DNA of 64,000 nucleotides from CAZSHG01 sp964606695 [NCBI: uncultured bacterium] (GTDB lineage: Bacteria; UBP14; UBA6098): contig CAZSHG010000010.1 of the NCBI GenBank assembly GCA_964606695.1, positions 41,061 through 105,060 of the forward strand. Reading direction: 5' to 3'. Position numbers and translations under genes: made by a program. Shown here one piece after another: positions 16,084 through 25,500 of this stretch. Position 1 is the first letter of the stretch; every line of letters starts with the position of its first letter. The notes below the pieces were generated by a model. The model made no database searches and was not told the origin of the DNA. It saw only the letters and a list, made by a program, of their open reading frames with translations.

Positions 16084-16157
16084 GAGGTTGTCACGATTCT
16101 TGCTATCGGTTTTCTTCATTTCCTAAGGTCAGTTCTGGCAAGAATCGTGCCAACCTC
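16084..16157. repeat. Long inverted repeat, element 1 of a related tandem pair
   Basis: Twenty-base arms (16084-16103 and 16138-16157) pair with a single mismatch around a 34-base loop. It sits between convergent genes. No T-run follows on either strand, so a simple intrinsic terminator is not indicated. Its arms share TGTCACG..TTGC and GCAA..TCGYGCCA with the neighbouring element. Confidence 0.75.
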
Positions 16158-16164
16158 CTTGTAA

Positions 16165-16248
16165 AACGCTCGCTGTCACGGCGTTTGCCAAGATTTCCCT
16201 TTAGCCACAGATTTCCTTTTATTTGCAAACGTCGCGCCAGCGAGCGTT
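16165..16248. repeat. Long inverted repeat, element 2 of a related tandem pair
   Basis: Arms at 16165-16188 and 16225-16248 pair over most of 24 bp. The right arm runs into the stop codon of the lipoprotein gene (16247-16249). Similarity to element 1, seven bases away, indicates one short palindromic element family. Confidence 0.65.
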
Positions 16249-17047
16249 AATCATCTTCCCGGTCTTTACGCGATTCCCATAAGAGAGCTTCGCCGGCCCA
16301 TTTCGACGCGAGGGCTTTTTCGCCGTTATCGCGGTAGTATTCTGCGAGTTTAAGGGCTATTTCCGAGGCGAGTTCGGCGTTGCCGAACCCTGCCGATGCG
16401 CTATAAACGTATTTGTAATCCTTGATGGCTTTTGCGGGGGAATCGGCGAATATTTGGTTTGCGTTTCTGTAGCGATTGGTCATTTCAGCGCCGAATTCGT
16501 CGAGTAATTTTTCCGCCCGGGATGTATAGGGCTGAAGATTTGGCGGGACTTCGACGGTATCTGGACGGGAAGTTAGCCGCATTAAATAAGCTATTGCGAC
16601 TCCGGGGCTGTCGGGGGGAACGGTTTCGGCGGTTAGCAGTAGTGCGTCGGCGAGAGGGAATGGATCGCCACGATATGCGTGGAGGCTATCCGACCACTGC
16701 AGGTAACGGTTGGCTGTCGCGTATGCGGAATCGGAATATTCTTCCGGGCTATCGCTTTTAATAGAGTAATCGAGATAGGTCAATACCAGGTTTTTGTATG
16801 ATTGAGCTCGAAGAACGTCGTTGCCGAAGGTTTTTGAGACGTTTAGAAGCCAGTAATACGCTGAAGTCCGGCATTCCAGGTTCGAACATAGGGAAGCCGC
16901 CGAATCGATATGGGCTGTCGCGGACCTGAAATTTGAAGAGTCATAAGCCTGTCGAGCTATCGTCCTATGTCGCTCGATTTCGGCCTTGTTGCCCGCACAG
17001 GCAAGGATAAGTATGGCTACGAATAAAAGCGCAGAAGTTATGTTTCT
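16247..17047 (-). CDS. Predicted lipoprotein, helical (TPR-like), unknown function
   Basis: 266 aa from the ATG at 17047, chosen for its GGAG site six bases upstream; an in-frame ATG at 17062 would overlap the previous gene. The N-terminus RNITSALLFVAILILACAG has a lipobox (LILAC), so the mature protein is probably lipid-anchored. The rest is helical, with repeated A-Y/W-L patterns spaced as in TPR or Sel1-like solenoids (for example RQAYDSSNFRSATAHIDSA and NGEKALASKWAGEALLW). It is the last gene of a minus-strand run that includes two PAP2 proteins. Function is not recognised. Confidence 0.6.
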   Translation of the reverse strand, partial: RNITSALLFVAILILACAGNKAEIERHRTIARQAYDSSNFRSATAHIDSAASLCSNLECRTSAYYWLLNVSKTFGNDVLRAQSYKNLVLTYLDYSIKSDSPEEYSDSAYATANRYLQWSDSLHAYRGDPFPLADALLLTAETVPPDSPGVAIAYLMRLTSRPDTVEVPPNLQPYTSRAEKLLDEFGAEMTNRYRNANQIFADSPAKAIKDYKYVYSASAGFGNAELASEIALKLAEYYRDNGEKALASKWAGEALLWESRKDREDD

Positions 17048-17049
17048 CA

Positions 17050-17865
17050 TCAAAAACTCCATGTTATATTAATTCCCATAGGATATGCGGATACCTGTCC
17101 GGTCGGGATTCTCCCTTCGGCCTGTGAGTGCTGGTAATAAAACGTCCCCGCGCCTACGGCGGTTCCGAGCACAGCGCCGGAAAGGACTTCATCCCACCTA
17201 TGAGCATTGTCCTCGACTCTCGAATATCCAACCCATCCGGCGGTGCCGATCAGAATAGCCGTGAAAAAGCCTCTGGCTATTTTTTCGGATTCGCTTTCGG
17301 AATCTACGGCCTGCCATAGATATAGGGAGAGGTAGGAAGCCACGGCGAAACTAGTGCTGGTATGGCCGCTGGGGAAACTGTCTCTAATGCGTGTTTCGTC
17401 GTATCCCGCGGCCTGCCGAGCGTCGGCGTTGGGACGGTAACGTCCGGTAATGTCTTTTCCGAGTGTCGTCAGGAAGGAGTTCAACGCTACTGTTTGCACC
17501 AGGCCTTTAGTATAAATATATCGGGTTTCCAGATCGTTTTGCGATGGCGGTATCGCTATAACTCCAGCTCCGGCGAGGGCGCTAACCGACATCAGCCAGG
17601 AATTGGGCACGGTTTCCGGGACTAACGGTTTGTCCGTTTCGCCGACGATTAACGGCTCGTCGGTGAAAGGGCCAGATTTCCAGCAGGCGTAGGCACCGGC
17701 ACCGGCGGAGCACGTCAGGCTCCATTCAACCGTCTCGCGTTTCCAATCGAGGGCGAAAGTGTTAGAATTCAATAACAGAAGTGTTACAAAAATATAACAC
17801 CCTATAGCCAGTATTTTCTGATGATTCTGGATAGTTCCTCTCCGTTTATCAATTCGATAGGGCAC
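17050..17865 (-). CDS. PAP2-family phosphatase, exported or outer-membrane type
   Basis: 271 aa from a GTG at 17865, overlapping the previous gene by 64 bp; no better downstream start was found, so the true start is uncertain. A signal segment LAIGCYIFVTLLLLNSNTFA is followed by a mature domain with all three PAP2 acid-phosphatase motifs: KDITGRYRP (KX6RP), FPSGHTS, and SRVEDNAHRWDEV (SRX5HX3D). These form the catalytic site for dephosphorylation of lipid phosphates or isoprenoid diphosphates. The catalytic domain would face the periplasm. A second, differently built PAP2 protein lies three genes upstream. Confidence 0.88.
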   Translation of the reverse strand: MPYRIDKRRGTIQNHQKILAIGCYIFVTLLLLNSNTFALDWKRETVEWSLTCSAGAGAYACWKSGPFTDEPLIVGETDKPLVPETVPNSWLMSVSALAGAGVIAIPPSQNDLETRYIYTKGLVQTVALNSFLTTLGKDITGRYRPNADARQAAGYDETRIRDSFPSGHTSTSFAVASYLSLYLWQAVDSESESEKIARGFFTAILIGTAGWVGYSRVEDNAHRWDEVLSGAVLGTAVGAGTFYYQHSQAEGRIPTGQVSAYPMGINITWSF

Positions 17866-18362
17866 TTTTCCGCCTGTTCGATAGCCTGCCGTGTGAAATC
17901 CGACGTCGTTATCAACACAGCCTGATCAGCGCCGAAATGCGGCATCGCTCCTATTAGCTGTTGAATCCATCTATTGCCGACTTTGCGAGATTCTTCGTAT
18001 CGTTTAGCACCTATTATCAGAGTTACTCCTTTCTTTCGTGCAACGACGTCCGCGCCGTAATCCCCTCCGCCCGATGTCATTTCGATTTTGTATCCGCGTT
18101 TTTTGAATATCTCCGCGCATAACATCTCGAATTCTTCCGGGGTCGCAAGATGCGGATTGCGAAGTTTTTTCGTCCTTAAAGGCCCTCTGCTTCCGACGAC
18201 CAATCTCAATCCGATAATCCATATCGCAATCGCAATAGCCACGGCATAGAGAAGCGATTCGTGGATTTCGAGTCCTGCCTTGCAGTGTAGTCTCCATGCG
18301 CCGACTCCGAAAAGAGCGAGCGAGATTATCGTCCAGAACCAGAACCTGACCGGGCGGGACAT
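17802..18362 (-). CDS. Membrane-anchored Mrr-like restriction-endonuclease-fold protein
   Basis: 186 aa. Two membrane helices occupy about residues 8-26 and 38-57. The C-terminal ~110 residues are an Mrr_cat-type PD-(D/E)XK domain: FEMLCAEIFKKRGY, then GGGDYGADVV and IIGAKRYEE. The usual core is D...(E/Q)xK; here the Gln position is Gly (G-A-K), so catalytic competence is in doubt. The end VLITTSDFTRQAIEQAEK with LINGEEL matches the family. Such proteins are often solitary and of unknown role. It overlaps the PAP2 gene downstream by 64 bp. Confidence 0.82.
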   Translation of the reverse strand: MSRPVRFWFWTIISLALFGVGAWRLHCKAGLEIHESLLYAVAIAIAIWIIGLRLVVGSRGPLRTKKLRNPHLATPEEFEMLCAEIFKKRGYKIEMTSGGGDYGADVVARKKGVTLIIGAKRYEESRKVGNRWIQQLIGAMPHFGADQAVLITTSDFTRQAIEQAEKCPIELINGEELSRIIRKYWL

Positions 18363-18364
18363 GA

Positions 18365-18871
18365 TTATTCTCCGGACTTCGATTTCGGAGATGATAACCG
18401 TTCGCCGGGCGTCAATAATATACGAATCCTATCTTTATCGCCACCGTGGACATAATCTTCTAATGCTATCCCAATAACTATTGGGGTTAACGGATAATCC
18501 TCTTCGAGTGGCATCGCTGTGCCGATTCCCCCCGACGCTACCAGCCATTCGCCGGTATTAACGCTATCGACACTCCCGTCTATCAGGACTTCGACTTCGC
18601 CGCCGACGGCCACCCGAAGCGAATCCAGAGAATCGAGAGACGCAACGCCTATAATGTTGGGATCATAGGGCGTTACGGAACGTCCCAATGTAGGTTGTTT
18701 TCGGTCGGGGATAATCGACAGAACCTCGCCCGGAGTGGCGTTTTTCGGGATCGTATAATCTCCGTAAACAATATTCCATCCGGGAATATTAATCATCGAT
18801 GGGATAGGAGGTTCCTCGGCGAAAATGGAGAAACATAAAATGAATAGTATTACAAGTATCGATTTACTCAT
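18365..18871 (-). CDS. Small exported protein of unknown function
   Basis: 168 aa with a clear signal peptide (SKSILVILFILCFSIFAEE). The mature part is beta-rich, with VAVGGEVEVLIDGSV, GEWLVASGGIGTAM and VIGIALEDYVHGGDKDRIRILL. This resembles the beta-barrel folds found in phage decoration proteins and in secreted surface proteins, but no family is claimed. Its ATG overlaps the end of the PAP2-like gene by 8 bp, so they are co-translated. Confidence 0.65.
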   Translation of the reverse strand: MSKSILVILFILCFSIFAEEPPIPSMINIPGWNIVYGDYTIPKNATPGEVLSIIPDRKQPTLGRSVTPYDPNIIGVASLDSLDSLRVAVGGEVEVLIDGSVDSVNTGEWLVASGGIGTAMPLEEDYPLTPIVIGIALEDYVHGGDKDRIRILLTPGERLSSPKSKSGE

Positions 18872-19499
18872 TATCTATTTTCTTATCCTTAAAAATCACA
18901 TTATAAGTCAGGAGATACCCCAGAAAAGCCACAGCGATACCGCCCGGGAAATCTACAAACCAATGCTGTTTGATGAAAAGAGTGGATAGGCTTATACATA
19001 AGGCTATGAAGAAACCAATGTAGCCATATATCCTGTTTCTTCTGAAGAAGACCAGCGCGGCTGTCCAGCTATAAGCCACATGTTGGCTGGGGAAGCAGTT
19101 GTATGGGTTATCCCCCCGGTAAATCGCTTTCAACAATCTGGCGGATAAGTCTTCATTGATGATCTTCGGACGATTTATTCCCGTTCGCCAGAAGAAATAG
19201 AAAGTGAGCGTAATGGCCGCGGTTATTAAAAAAAATGTGAATGCCCTATATAGTTCTTTCCTGTTTCGGAGGAATAAAAAGGGTAGGAAGATAAAGGGAA
19301 AATACAGGTAATAAAACCACACCCAGTGCCTGTTGTAGGGGATCATACCGTCGATTACCGTGGAGAGGAACGTGGCGTCCTCGCCGTCGTGCATGCGATT
19401 GATGGATAGATAGCCCAGACTGGTAATAATTGCGAGGATAATAATCACCGCGATTTTTTGAACCCAGAAGAGGTATTCATTTTTTTCAGACTGCGTCAT
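18864..19499 (-). CDS. PAP2-superfamily membrane protein (AUR1/inositolphosphotransferase-like)
   Basis: 211 aa from the ATG at 19499 with a TGGAAAT site; a TTG at 19511 is in frame but weaker. There are five or six membrane helices. The PAP2 core is present as NCFPSQHVAYSW (PSxH) and STLFIKQHWFVDFPGG (S..QHxxxD), as in AUR1-like and DUF-type PAP2 proteins that act on lipid phosphates or transfer head groups. The first motif is degenerate (TGINRPKI). It is the first gene of the run after the giant adhesin. Confidence 0.8.
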   Translation of the reverse strand: MTQSEKNEYLFWVQKIAVIIILAIITSLGYLSINRMHDGEDATFLSTVIDGMIPYNRHWVWFYYLYFPFIFLPFLFLRNRKELYRAFTFFLITAAITLTFYFFWRTGINRPKIINEDLSARLLKAIYRGDNPYNCFPSQHVAYSWTAALVFFRRNRIYGYIGFFIALCISLSTLFIKQHWFVDFPGGIAVAFLGYLLTYNVIFKDKKIDNE

Positions 19500-19578
19500 G
19501 GCGATTTCCAATATATATGCGATTTCGTTTTAGGCAAGTGCAAGAATTATCGACGATTGGTATAATTTTTGTAGTTCA

Positions 19579-22500
19579 TCAGTAAATTACCGCTATTGCC
19601 CCGCTTATTCGCGTTTCACCGCCGGAGGATAATCTGTAATAATAGGTTCCTATTGGGACTGTCGATCCGTTTTCGCGTGCGTCCCAGTTTTCGAGATGGC
19701 CGCTCGTTATAAGATTCCCCCGGGAATCGTAGATTTCCACGTTCCAGTTCGATTCGCCGTCCGGGACATTGAATTCGATTATGTCGTTGAGTCCGTCGCC
19801 GTTGGGAGTTACAACCTCGGTGCTGACGGAATATCCCGCATGGATTATTCCCAATCCCAGCGCGAGAAGTTGGTATAACGACTCATCCGGGTCGTTGGAT
19901 TCAGTATCAATCCATGTGTTTAGCGAACCCGCGGCGGTCGGGCAGAACTCGAAGACGTAGTATTTTCCCTCGTTGAGCGTTAACGTGTCCGGCAGTGGCG
20001 GCCTTATGAACGCTACGCTTGTAGCTTCTGGCGCGACATCGTTGATTATCAATAATCCTCCGCCGGAGTTGGATATATAGACAGAATCTCTCTCGCAGGA
20101 ATCGACTATGACGGCACCGAAATCGAGTATCTCCGGGAATACACCTATATCGGGGTCGTCCGGCGGATGGACATGCCCCAGGAGATGGAGGGCTAACCGC
20201 GATTCATCCGGGTCGTTGGATTCGATAATCAGCGTATCCCTGTAATCGCCTATTACTGAAGCTTCAAAGGTAACGACAACTACTTCGGAAGAATCGGGAT
20301 CGATCTCTACGGGCGTAATATCCGCAAATGTAAACTCGTCGAGGCTGATTGCGCGGTAAAGGGAAGTTATCAATAAAGTTGAATCGCCCGCATTCGAAAC
20401 TTGAAGAGTCTCCCGATCCTCTGTCTCGCCCTCGTAAATATCAAATTCCAACCAGGGGGAGGATAGGGCAATATCGGGATAGGCGGGAGGAGTCAGCACC
20501 GAAATGTTCACCGAATCGACCCCTGTGCATCCAATCTCATTTGTTACGGAAACGGAATACCAACCGCATTGCGATGTGTCTATATCATTGACAAAGTTAA
20601 TTCTATCGTTCGATAAGAAACCGGCAGGTCCGCTCCATTCATATATAAAAGATGAGTCCGCGGGATATGCTCGCAGTTCGAGATCTTCGCCGATATATAA
20701 TGTTTCGTCGATAGCCATGGCCAGAACAGTGGGCGTCTCCCGGATTACCACGGATACGCCGTTTGAATCTTTGCAACCGAGGGTATCCGTCGCTATCGCC
20801 CAATAGAAGGTAGTTACGGTCGGCGACGCCCATATCGACTCCGACGCAGTATCGCTCAATCCTGTCGATGGTCGCCATAACCAGTTTATTTGGCCGTTTG
20901 CGCCCTCAGCCGTTGACGTTAATTCGACGGAATCGCCCCGGCAAATCGAATCGGGAGTAACTATCGAGACTTCCAGGGAACATGGATCCATGCCGACTTC
21001 GACGAACACACTATCGGTAATCGAATAAATTCCGCATTCCTGGCTGTCGCGCACCGTCACGGTAAACCACATCGACGAGTCGGGAAATGCCCATGTTATA
21101 TCCTCTGTGGGCGATTCGACAATTCCATCAGCCGTATCCCATTCGATAGAGACCTCGCCGACCTCGCCGTCTATCACAACCGTTAACAACGCGCTATCGC
21201 CGGGAGCTATAGTATAAGGCGAAGCGTAAGCGTCTATCAACATGGTAATCAATATACTATCCACTTCGATATTGACCACGATCGAATCTGAACATCCCGC
21301 GTCATCGGATGCGATAAGTATATATTCCGTAGTCGTTTCGGGAAAAGCCATCGTATAATTCGAATCCGGGTGGGATAGCCGTAAATCGGGCGACCACTCG
21401 TAAGTTATTTCGCCAGTGGGATTTATGAGTTCTCCCCACATTTCGGCAGTGTCACCTCTACATATATTTATTACGCTGTCTAATAATGAGATAACTCGTG
21501 TTACATGAATAATTATATTAGATGAATCAGCGCAACTATCGTCGGTTACGATAATTGTATATGTAATCGTGGAATCGAGTTCGCTTGCGACCGGGTTAGC
21601 GGAATCCGGGAAATCGAGATAATCGACTGGAATCCATTCATAAGCAACATCGCCCATCTCGCCGGATAACGATGTTTCCAGTTGAACTGAAGAACCTCTG
21701 CATACAGTGGTTTCCTCAAACGCCGGAGTTACTTCGAGACTGCATTCAAATTCGGGGATTATATCGACGATAACCGAATCATCGACGGAATAAACGCCGC
21801 AGAGCTGACTGTCAAGCGCTGTGAAGGTATAAACGGTAGTGGTCGGCGGTGTGGCTGTGGGGGTGAGGCTATACGGATCGTCAAGCCAGCTTGGCGGAGA
21901 CCAGAACCAACGCACGGAACCGCTTATATCGGTTATCTCCGCGCGAAGATTCGCCTCTCCGCCGAAAATAATTGATGTATCTGGCGAGAGATTCACTTCC
22001 ATGCCGGTTCGCATGGAATCGACGGTTATGGGAATTTCTATTGTATCCGCGCAATCCTCGGCATCGGATGCGATTACAGTGTAGGTCAGGCTCGAATCCG
22101 CCCAACATGAAGGCGAGGATATATCCGCATCCGATAGGAAAATATCGGGCAACCAGGTCCATGAAACCGGTTCGACGCCCGCGTGCATGGACAAATCGAG
22201 GAGAATTGTATCCGTATCGCAAATATCCAGTTCCGGTAGATCGCCAGTGTCTATGGTTTTAACCCATATTGTTACGGTATCTCGCGCGATACACGCGGAA
22301 TCGTCAACCGCGGTTATAACGTAAGGCGTCGTAACCGAAGGCGACGCGATAGGATTGACTATGTATGGGTCTGAAAGCCCCGTATGCGGAGTCCACTCGA
22401 AGGAAGAAGTTCCAATTGCGTTTTCCGTGAGGGCGTCGAGGGGCGTGGAACTACCCGGACAGATACTATCCGCCCCAAAAGCCGTAACGGAAAGGGAGCA

Positions 22501-25500
22501 ACCAAACCATGTGTTGACGAAAATGTGTATGCTATCGTTAACTTCGTAAACCCCGCATTCCTGGCTGTCCATGGCTGTGATTACGTAGGTTGTAGGTTCT
22601 TCCGGGAAAGCCCACGTTTCGGTGGAATCGGGATTTGACAGGGAAGAAACCGGTGTCCAATGGACGGACAAATCACCGGATTCGCCCGTAATACTGGAAA
22701 ATAGATAAGTCGAATCGCCGATGTCTATTGTATCGAAAGTAGCCGCTACAGAAACAATTCGCATCCCGGTGTGAACAGTATCGACGAATACGATAACTCT
22801 CGCGCTGTCCGCGCAACTGTCGTCGCTGACGATTATCCAATAAAAAGTAGTGTGATTCGGCGTAGCTATTGGATTCGGCGACGAAGGATCGGAAAGGCTC
22901 GACGACGGTGTCCAGGAGTAATCCACGGTGCCGGAAGCGCCTTCGACAGAAACCTCTAACATTATCTCATCGCCGAGGCAGATATGTGTATCGGGTGTGA
23001 TATATGTTATATTCAGTGGACAGCTCGAAGTGTCCTCGACCTCGATGTATATACTGTCGTATATAGTGTATTCACAATATTCCTGATAATCCGTTACGGC
23101 GACTTTTAGCCACCCGGAGACCGGGGGAGTCGCCCAGGGATTCGGCGAGGCGGGAACGTCGAAGTAGGCCTCGGGTGTCCATAAATACCCGACGGAACCG
23201 CCCGCGTCGTAAGCGTTCGCATGGAGCCGCGTGGACTCGCCGAGAATAAGACTGCTGTCGTCCGCGGAAACCTCGACATATAGTGTAGTTATAGGCGTAT
23301 CCACATGAACTGTAACATAATCTATTCCATAGCAACTCATCGAATCCACGGCGATTATTCTGTAAGTAGTCGTGGTTTCGGGCGTCGCTATGACAATTTC
23401 GCTGTCGGGATCGGATATAGTAGTTGCGGGCGTCCAGGCTATTTCGTAAGGCGGGATTCCACCATGCAGATCAGCAATCAATTCAATAAAACCGCCCACG
23501 CAGATATGTCCCGAATCGGGTTCTATATCGATTTGAACGTCGCTGACCGATACCTCGACGTATCCGGTATCCGTGCAGGCCGAATCGTCCTCCGCGACGA
23601 CGGTGTATATCGTTGTCGTTTCGGGATAAACATAGGGTGTTCGGGAGCTAATGGAGGAAATATTATAATTAGGCGACCATCGATAATCGGTGGTTCCGAC
23701 TCCCAGAAAAGCATCGACATGGAGCTGGATAGTGTCGCCAAGACATATCCGTTTATCGTGCGTCAGGCTGTCTATGTAGATAAGACATTCAAAATCAGTC
23801 ATAACCTGAATGATAATCGTATCACTCACCTGATATATGCCGCATTCCTGGCTATCGGTTACCGTAACCTCGAACGTAGTCGTAACCGACGGGGCAACCA
23901 TTGGATCGGAGGTGTCCGGATCCCATATCGACTCGTAGGGTTCCCAATGATAGCTCAAATCGCCTTCTGCGCCGGACACGAAACAGTGCAGTTCCGTAAT
24001 ACTGCCGGAAAAAATAAAGGTGCTGTCGGCGGTGAGCGAATCGATTTCGAGGGTTTTGATAACGGTATCGATTATCGCCATAACCCACGCCGTATCTGCG
24101 CAACCGTCCTCGCTGGTTCCGATTACGCTATAAATTCCGGACATATCCGCGGATACGGGATTCCGGAAAATTACTCTACCAGGAATAATCGTGCCACCGG
24201 GAACATACCAGAAATAAGAATCCAATCCGGGCGGTTCTGCGCGCAGTTCGAGGATACTTCCTTCGCAAACCGGGGCGTTGGAAGACGCCGTGATTTCCGG
24301 TTTTTCGTAAACGATTATACTCGTAAATGCCGTATCTACACATCCTGCGTCGCTTGTTACAATCACGCTATAGGTTCCCGCATGGGAGGTGTCCGCAGAG
24401 GGGATGATCGCTATTCTATCGCTACTGGAAAAACCGAGCGGTCCGCTCCATTCGTAAGTGGCCATATCCGCCGGGTTCGCGGTGAGTTGTATTGCCTGCC
24501 CGCCACAATAAGGGCCGGTATTCGACGCCGATGCCGAGGGTTTTGAATTGACCGTAAGATATGTATTTGCGGTATCGAGACAACCGTAGGAATTCTGGAC
24601 TATCAGCCTGTAATTGCCGGTCATCGACGGAGTTCCGGGTGGGAGAACGGGAGCTTGCAATGTCGAGGTGAATCCGCCGGGGCCTGTCCAGTAATATGAA
24701 ACCATACCGTCCGGGCCGCCGTATAATTCCGGGATTTCATTCTGGCAATAGGGGCCGCCGCTGGATGCCGTCGCGGTCGGTTTGTCTTCCACCGTGATTA
24801 AGACCGAATCGGACTTCTCGCCGAAGAACGAGATGCCGCTCTTGCCCATCTGCCATTGGAATACGTAGTCTCCCGGTGTATCCGGCGCGATAACCGTGAA
24901 TTCGAAGGTATGAGTTTCTCCCGGTTCCACCATACTGCCTTCGAACTCGACCTCCGAAAGCCCCCAGATTTCGTTCATCGGAGGATTCTGGCTCCATAAG
25001 TATAAGTTATCCCACTCCGTCCATTCGATCGAACCGGAATTTAACATCGTAACGGAAACATCAATGTGGGAACCTGCACATACAATTGCGGGAGGAGCGC
25101 TCTGCATCATGAAATCCGCCGTGATGGAATCATAATAGCAAGTGATCGTAACGTTCGTCGCTCCTACTTCGTGGCAATGGCTAATCGCGCTGCCGTCGCT
25201 CCATTCGCGGTAGTAATAAATGGCGCCATCTGGAGGATAAGATTGCGGACTGACGGCTTCTATCAAGTGGCAGGGGCCGGTGGGGCCTTCGTAAGGCCAA
25301 TCGAATTCGGTCGTAGTGTAATAAGTATCTCCCTCCGCGATGAACATCAGGTCTTCCGGGGAGGTCTGGATTGTCGTTATCGGTTGTGGAAGAGTATTGA
25401 ACGGAATGCTCGTCCACGGAGAATAACTTATGCTGGAGGTTTCGCAATTCAACCAACCACGAACGTGAAGGTAATAGCTCGTCTCCGAAACAAGCCCGGT

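Noticed and set aside
16084-16248. Reading the two hairpins as ordinary rho-independent terminators
   Set aside because: Loops are over 30 bases and no T-run follows on either strand; they fit palindromic repeat elements better.
23305-24546. 413-codon plus-strand frame opposite the giant adhesin
   Set aside because: Long only because the adhesin has a biased codon pattern; the translation is Arg/Gly/Tyr-rich and repeats with the antisense repeats.
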